35,099 nucleotides of DNA, taken from Paracoccaceae bacterium. Its GTDB lineage: Bacteria; Pseudomonadota; Alphaproteobacteria; Rhodobacterales; Rhodobacteraceae. The stretch spans positions 1 through 35,099 of the forward strand of contig JASBSV010000136.1 of the NCBI GenBank assembly GCA_030148745.1, given 5' to 3'. Shown here in pieces: positions 30,706 to 35,099 of this stretch; positions within the stretch are counted from its first letter, which is position 1, and each line of letters starts with the position of its first letter. The notes beneath the pieces are model-generated. The model saw nothing but the letters and a program-made list of their open reading frames with translations, was not told the DNA's origin and made no database searches. The position numbers and the translations under genes were made by a program.

Positions 30706-31281
30706 TCACTCTTTCACCCTGCGGCGCAGGTACCAGTGAATGCCAAAGATCAGGGCGATTGCCAGCGGAACCAGAGACAGCCAGAAGATATAGGCGTTCA
30801 CCTGCCGGTAGGCATAGCCCAGCGTATAGCCGACGATCAGGAAAAACAGGCTTTTGGGCAGGGTTGCCAATAGGTTGTACCATAAAAACGGCAGCACAGC
30901 CATGCGCGACACCCCCGCCGCGACCAGCGCCACGAGACCCAGAGAATGCGTCAGCTTGGCCACCACCAGCGTACGCCCGCCGCGTTGCGAGAAATGATCG
31001 CAGAGCGAGGTCAGCCGCTCATCACTAAGCCCAAGGCGCGCGCGCCAGCGCGGCGAAAGCCAGTTGATGCCGCTTCGCCCCAGCCAATAGAGCATAAGAT
31101 CCCCAACAAGATCGGCCAGCACTACGACGACAAAGGCGGCGTAGATGGAAAACACACCCAGATGCGCCAGATAGCCGGCGATGACCGTCACGATCGGCCC
31201 TTCCAGAATGGCAACAGGGGCCAGTAGCAAAAGCCCATAGCTCTGCATCAGTTGCAAGGCTGCGTCCGGTCCGATCATCAA
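30706..31281 (-). CDS. DedA/VTT-family membrane protein
   Basis: 191 residues with four or five membrane segments. Family motifs: LAPVAILEGPIVTVIAGYLA near 20-39 (the E-x-P re-entrant loop), GDLMLYWLGR near 60, SRMAVLPFLWYNLLA near 130. DedA proteins move lipid carriers or phospholipids across the inner membrane. Position between two lipid-directed glycosyltransferases points to flipping a glycolipid or its carrier (inference). Starts MM; ATG 31281 or 31278. Starts 18 nt after the GT21 stop. Confidence 0.9.
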   Translation of the reverse strand: MMIGPDAALQLMQSYGLLLLAPVAILEGPIVTVIAGYLAHLGVFSIYAAFVVVVLADLVGDLMLYWLGRSGINWLSPRWRARLGLSDERLTSLCDHFSQRGGRTLVVAKLTHSLGLVALVAAGVSRMAVLPFLWYNLLATLPKSLFFLIVGYTLGYAYRQVNAYIFWLSLVPLAIALIFGIHWYLRRRVKE

Positions 31282-31298
31282 AAACTCCGCTTGCCTGC

Positions 31299-32444
31299 TT
31301 ACTCGTTACCCGCGCCGGCGGCGCCCGCCGTCACCCGGTTGCCCTGCCAGACGATATTATCGTTGCCCCATGCGGCGATCCAGATCACCGGGATCAGCAT
31401 GTCGCGCAACAGGCCGGCGGCGATATCGCCCGGTGCCGCAGGCCAGCCGGCGACGCGCGCCATATACCATTCGGCCCCGTACCAGAGCGCGCCATAGGCC
31501 GCCATCAGCGCCGCAACCGCTGCGGCGGGCAGCCCGGCCAGCGCCAGACCGGCGCCAAGGGCCAGAAGCGGCGCGGCGCTGCCGCTCAGCAGTTCGGCCA
31601 GAAACAGGCGGCGAAACCCCAGCTTGCGGATTTTCGCCCAGCGAAGCTGCCGGCGCCAGACCCCGCTCAGGGCGCGGTGGCCGACCGGATGGGCAAAGGG
31701 GCGCCGCGCCAGCCGGACGGAAAGGCCCGCGCCGCGCACCAGTTTGGTCGATGCGACATCCTCGGCCATCTGCGCGCCCAGAACCTCGGGGCCGCCGGCC
31801 TGCTGCAGAAAGGCGCGCTTCCAGAACAGGGTCTTGCCCTGCGCATAGCCAAGGCCCAGCTGATCGGCGGCCAGTTGCCAGCGCGCCTGATGGCCGTTCA
31901 GAAAGGCGCATTCCAAAGTTCCGCCAAACCCCTCGGGCGCAACGCCCGCTGGCGGCGAAGAGACAAGCCCGCAGCGCCCGTCCCAGCACGTCAGAAGCTG
32001 CGACAGGTAATCGGGCGGCAGGATGATATTGCTGTCGGCCATCGCCACCCAATCGCCGCTGGCCGCGCGCCAGCCCTTGATCAGGTTGTTCAGCTTGGGA
32101 TTGCCGCTGACCGGATCGCGCCCGATCAAAAGCTGCGCTTTGGCGCCGGGATGGCGCGCGATCAGCGCCCGGACCAGTGCCACCGCCGGATCATCCTCAT
32201 CCTCGGCGCAGAACAGCGTCTCGTAATCGGGATAGTCAAGCCGCAGCCCCGAGCCGAGCGTCTCTTCCAGCTGATGCTCAAGCCCGTGCACCGGGCGCAG
32301 GATCGTCACCGGCGGCGCGGGGGATGGCGGGATGGCGGGCCGCGCCTGCGGCCGCAGGCGCGGCAGAACCAGCAGGATACTGACCAGATGCACGATCAGA
32401 GCGGCCGCTGAAAGACCCAGGGCAACGCCTGCGATCACCGACAT
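31299..32444 (-). CDS. GT21-type (ceramide glucosyltransferase-like) glycosyltransferase
   Basis: 381 residues. N-terminal membrane anchor (about 5-30), GT-A core with ILRPVHGLEHQLEETL near 49-64, CAEDEDDPA near 79, MADSNIILPPDYL (D137) and the (Q/R)xxRW motif RRQLRWAK near 265. Hydrophobic C-terminal helices follow (about 280-360). This is the layout of ceramide glucosyltransferase and of HpnI-type bacterial relatives, so the acceptor is probably a sphingoid- or hopanoid-type lipid. ATG 32444 lies 1 nt after the phosphoesterase stop, giving tight coupling. Confidence 0.88.
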   Translation of the reverse strand: MSVIAGVALGLSAAALIVHLVSILLVLPRLRPQARPAIPPSPAPPVTILRPVHGLEHQLEETLGSGLRLDYPDYETLFCAEDEDDPAVALVRALIARHPGAKAQLLIGRDPVSGNPKLNNLIKGWRAASGDWVAMADSNIILPPDYLSQLLTCWDGRCGLVSSPPAGVAPEGFGGTLECAFLNGHQARWQLAADQLGLGYAQGKTLFWKRAFLQQAGGPEVLGAQMAEDVASTKLVRGAGLSVRLARRPFAHPVGHRALSGVWRRQLRWAKIRKLGFRRLFLAELLSGSAAPLLALGAGLALAGLPAAAVAALMAAYGALWYGAEWYMARVAGWPAAPGDIAAGLLRDMLIPVIWIAAWGNDNIVWQGNRVTAGAAGAGNE

Positions 32445-32445
32445 C

Positions 32446-33306
32446 TCAGATTGCCGTTCGCGGTTCGTCTTCGAACTCCAGCGCCAGTTGCGCGCGCGTT
32501 TCGCTGGATGTCAGGCTGACAGGTTTAAGAAGGTGCAGTTGGCCGTCCATGGTTTCGGCGATGGCGGTAAAACTTTCCACCCAGTCGCCGCAATTGGCAT
32601 AGACAACGCCCCAGTCCGAATGCAGCGCCGCTTTGTGAAAATGCCCGCAGATCACGCCATCGCGGTCATGCTGGCGCGCCAGCGCCGCCAGCCGTTTTTC
32701 GAACCGGTTGCCATAGCGAAGCATCCGGTTAAACCGTGCGATCGTGTTCTCGATCTTGCTGGTCTCGGCAAGGCCAAATGTGCGCCGGACTTCGTTGAGC
32801 CCGTCGCTGAGCCCGCGCATGATGTGATCGAGAAAGCCGCCAAAGCGCGACAGAAGCCGGCGGCGCCAGAAAAACCCATCGGCGGCATCGCCGTGAAGCA
32901 CCAGATAGCTGCGCCCGTCGGCGGCCTCGTGATAAACATGATCGGCGATTTCGATGCAGTCGAAATAGGTGCCGAAATAGGACCGGAAAAACGCGTCGTG
33001 ATTGCCCGGAAGATAGACAAGACGCGCGCCCTCCTGCGCGCGGCGCAGCAGGATATGAAGCACCTCGTCATGCGCGGGCGACCAGTTGCGGCCAATCGGT
33101 GTCCATGTGTCGACAATATCGCCCACCAGATAGATGGTATCGGCATTGTTGCGCTTTATGAAATCCAGAATTCTGTCAACCTGACAGCTTCTTGCGCCCA
33201 TATGCAGGTCCGAAATGAACAGGCTTCGGTAATGGGCAGCGGGCCGGGTGGGCGGTTTTTGCGTTTTGGCACTGTCCTTGCCCGCGTCTTCTTCGCTTGG
33301 TTTCAT
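32446..33306 (-). CDS. LpxH-like calcineurin-type metallophosphoesterase
   Basis: 286 residues from ATG 33306. Dinuclear metal site: SDLHMG (D33, H35), VGDIVDTW (D63), PGNHD (N102, H103), VLHGDAADG and CGHFHKAA. The pattern matches UDP-2,3-diacylglucosamine pyrophosphatase relatives. In alphaproteobacteria, however, LpxI usually performs that lipid A step, and LpxH-like paralogues of this size lie in glycolipid clusters. First gene of the lipid operon, so it probably cleaves a phosphoryl or nucleotide-linked lipid intermediate. A longer in-frame start (33444) would add a low-complexity Arg-rich stretch and is rejected. Confidence 0.85.
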   Translation of the reverse strand: MKPSEEDAGKDSAKTQKPPTRPAAHYRSLFISDLHMGARSCQVDRILDFIKRNNADTIYLVGDIVDTWTPIGRNWSPAHDEVLHILLRRAQEGARLVYLPGNHDAFFRSYFGTYFDCIEIADHVYHEAADGRSYLVLHGDAADGFFWRRRLLSRFGGFLDHIMRGLSDGLNEVRRTFGLAETSKIENTIARFNRMLRYGNRFEKRLAALARQHDRDGVICGHFHKAALHSDWGVVYANCGDWVESFTAIAETMDGQLHLLKPVSLTSSETRAQLALEFEDEPRTAI

Positions 33307-33733
33307 GTCCAAGGCCTCGTTCAAAAGGGCGCCCTTTTCCGGGTGCTGGCTCTGTCTATATCGTGGCCGGTTGTCCCGCCTTCTTTTTCGTGGCGCCTGA
33401 TCCGCCCCTGCTTCGCGCCGGGCCCTGCAAGGCCCGATATTCAAATGTAGTCCGGACCGCTGTGCGTCAAGGTGCAGCTGCCGATGTCATTGTGAATAAA
33501 TCTGCATCTGCGGGCAGGCAAGAGGTTGAAATATTATATTTTTGTAAGAAGTGGTTCCCCTGCCGGCGCTTTGGCGCCCTTCGGGGCCTTTAAGGGCGGG
33601 TGTGCCGAATTAATACGCTTGCCGCTTCTCAGCGGTGATCGGCGCGCCGAATACCTTGCCCGCGGCCCGTTATTTGCGTAGCTAGGCGGCCAGAGATCCA
33701 ATGCGCCCTGTTACACCAACGACCGGAACCGAT
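33307..33733. other. 427-nt divergent intergenic region, no gene
   Basis: Separates the - strand lipid operon from psd. Mostly G+C-rich, with one A+T island at 33526-33550 (TTGAAATATTATATTTTTGT), which holds TATAAT on the - strand (33538-33533) and a TATTTTTG..AAGAAG motif like those at 27189 and 18711. Two short hairpins, GGCGC-TTTG-GCGCC and GCCC-TTCG-GGGC, sit at 33564-33585. Divergent promoters are expected here, but I cannot assign a -35 with confidence. Confidence 0.45.
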
Positions 33734-34432
33734 ATGTCAGTCAGCATGCTCAGCACGTTCATCAAGCCCATGCATAAGGAGGGGCGCAGGTTCGTTGCCA
33801 TCTTTGCGGGGGTGACGGTTCTGCTGTTTCTTCTGTCGGATGTTCTGGGCTGGATCGGTGTCGGCCTGACGATCTGGTGCTATTATTTTTTCCGCGACCC
33901 GCCACGTTCGGTGCCGCAGCGCGAGGGGCTGATTGTCAGCCCCGCCGACGGGATTGTGTCGCTGATCGAAGAGGCGGTGCCGCCGGCCGAGCTGGGCATC
34001 GGCGATGCGCCGTTGACGCGCGTCAGTGTTTTCATGAGCGTTTTCAACTGCCATGTGAACCGCGCGCCGGTGGCCGGAACGATCACGGCAATGGCGTACC
34101 GGCCGGGCAAGTTCTTTAACGCCTCGCTCGACAAAGCCAGCAGCGATAATGAGCGTAACTCTCTGTGCATCGAAATGGCCGATGGCCGCAGCATCGTGGT
34201 GGTTCAGATCGCCGGGCTGGTCGCGCGCCGCATCGTCGGCTTTGTGCAAAAGGGGCAGAGCCTGCGAACGGGCGAACGTTTCGGCCTGATCCGCTTTGGC
34301 TCGCGCCTTGACGTTTATCTGCCCGATGGGGTCAACCCGCTGGTGGCGCTGGGCCAGACCATGGTCGCGGGCGAGACGGTGCTGGCCGACCTGACATCGG
34401 ACGAGCCGCGCAGAATGGGCCATGAAGAGTGA
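33734..34432 (+). CDS. psd: phosphatidylserine decarboxylase (PSD-A type)
   Basis: Converts phosphatidylserine to phosphatidylethanolamine at the inner membrane. 232 residues, the short form common in alphaproteobacteria. Two adjoining membrane segments near 20-53, then [29 protein letters not shown] near 100-115, and [10 protein letters not shown], with self-cleavage expected between G189 and S190 to form the pyruvoyl cofactor. ATG 33734 has GGAA 6 nt upstream; a start at 33701 is possible but lacks one. The stop overlaps the pssA start by 11 nt, linking it with the enzyme that makes its substrate. Confidence 0.94.
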   Translation: MSVSMLSTFIKPMHKEGRRFVAIFAGVTVLLFLLSDVLGWIGVGLTIWCYYFFRDPPRSVPQREGLIVSPADGIVSLIEEAVPPAELGIGDAPLTRVSVFMSVFNCHVNRAPVAGTITAMAYRPGKFFNASLDKASSDNERNSLCIEMADGRSIVVVQIAGLVARRIVGFVQKGQSLRTGERFGLIRFGSRLDVYLPDGVNPLVALGQTMVAGETVLADLTSDEPRRMGHEE

Positions 34433-35099
34433 TCGCGTGACAAAGGGCGAGCCGGAAAAGGATCGCAAGCTTCCGCTGTGGTCGCTTTTGCCGAACCTGA
34501 TCACGATCGGCGGCATCGTGGCCGGCCTGTCGGCGGTGCGCTTTGCCTTTGAGGGCAATTTCGTCTTTGCCGCCCAGCTGATCGTACTGGCCTGCATTCT
34601 GGACGGTCTGGACGGGCGCGTGGCGCGGCTGATGAAAACCCAGAGCAAGCTGGGCGCCGAGTTGGACAGCCTGTCGGATTTCGCCAACTTCGGCGTGGCG
34701 CCGGCGCTTGTGCTTTATTTCTGGGCGCTCAAGGACATCAACAACCCCGGCTGGATCGCGGTCCTTTTCTTTGCCATCTGCTGTGCGCTGCGGCTGGCGC
34801 GTTTCAACGTGAGCAACAAATCCGAAAACCAGCCCAGTTCGGATTTTTTCGTGGGTGTTCCTGCCCCGGCGGGCGCCTTGCTGGTTCTTCTGCCGGTTTT
34901 CCTGTCCTTTTTGGGGTTTGAAAGCCTGCGCTCGATGGGTATCCTGATTGCGGCTTATATGGTTCTGATCGGTCTGTTGTTCATCAGCCAGATACCCACC
35001 TATTCCTTCAAGCGGGTCTCAGTTTATCGTAGAAGCATCAAGTTTATTTTGATTGGTTTTGTCATCGCACTGGCGGTTTTCGTCTCATACCCTTGGGCC
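34422..35099 (+). CDS. pssA: CDP-diacylglycerol-serine O-phosphatidyltransferase (3' truncated by window)
   Basis: Makes phosphatidylserine from CDP-diacylglycerol and serine, feeding Psd. 226 codons visible, open to the last base, so the gene continues past the window. The CDP-alcohol phosphatidyltransferase motif is complete: [10 protein letters not shown], then 5 residues on [11 protein letters not shown] (the DG..AR...G...D...D pattern), near residues 62-90. At least five membrane helices are visible. ATG 34422 lies inside the last codons of psd. The protein lacks the phospholipase D-like fold of enterobacterial PssA, so it is the type II integral-membrane form. Confidence 0.94.
   Translation, partial: MKSDRVTKGEPEKDRKLPLWSLLPNLITIGGIVAGLSAVRFAFEGNFVFAAQLIVLACILDGLDGRVARLMKTQSKLGAELDSLSDFANFGVAPALVLYFWALKDINNPGWIAVLFFAICCALRLARFNVSNKSENQPSSDFFVGVPAPAGALLVLLPVFLSFLGFESLRSMGILIAAYMVLIGLLFISQIPTYSFKRVSVYRRSIKFILIGFVIALAVFVSYPWA

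Overview
The window looks like chromosome from an alphaproteobacterium of the Rhodobacteraceae (Roseobacter/Rhodobacter) kind. This is inferred from G+C-rich codon use, the zwf-pgl-pgi operon, the corrinoid/C1 gene set next to MetF and a small 'virulence factor' protein, the pcaC-pcaH-pcaG-BKACE operon and a psd-pssA pair. No rRNA or marker tree was available, so the family assignment is an inference.

Layout. (1) 1-3711: central sugar metabolism operon zwf (5' end outside the window), pgl, pgi, all on +. (2) 3724-18636: a 14.84-kb integrated element sitting inside a host tRNA-Gly(CCC) gene on the - strand. The host tRNA is cut in its anticodon loop. Its 3' part lies at 3724-3770 and its 5' part at 18597-18636, and both junctions carry the 13-bp core AGCTTGGGAAGCT. 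A complete substitute tRNA-Gly(CCC) with its own promoter lies inside the element at 3873-3946. (3) 18764-25000: host genes for a corrinoid-dependent methyl transfer / folate C1 pathway (ferredoxin-ASKHA reductive activase, methyl-H4folate:corrinoid methyltransferase, MetF, virulence-factor family protein). Among them lie an apparently frameshifted membrane protein, a small secreted Cys protein and a cytochrome P460. (4) 25288-29930, + strand: Ppx/GppA, RlmE, then PcaC, PcaH, PcaG and a BKACE enzyme. (5) 29951-33306, - strand: a lipid/glycolipid operon (LpxH-like phosphoesterase, GT21 glycosyltransferase, DedA protein, GT2 glycosyltransferase). (6) 33734-end, + strand: psd and pssA for phosphatidylethanolamine synthesis, pssA cut by the window end.

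The element, left to right: int arm-type repeats, substitute tRNA, a BsuBI/PstI-type restriction-modification pair (convergent genes sharing a CTAG at their stops), four small + strand genes of unknown role, two small - strand genes, then a - strand packaging module (split large terminase, small terminase, small proteins, DUF4055 portal). These are followed by a 0.6-kb noncoding region rich in inverted repeats, a PrimPol-helicase replication protein, a small HTH protein and a tyrosine integrase. I find no major capsid, head protease, tail or lysis gene, so it is either a decayed prophage or a satellite that borrows virions. The whole element lacks the site CTGCAG, the expected target of its restriction system, while the host flanks hold at least five.

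The most unusual points are the tRNA replacement by an intact copy with a compensatory base-pair change just outside the crossover core, the stranded host tRNA promoter now pointing at int, the two-gene terminase, and the inverted-repeat region beside the primase.
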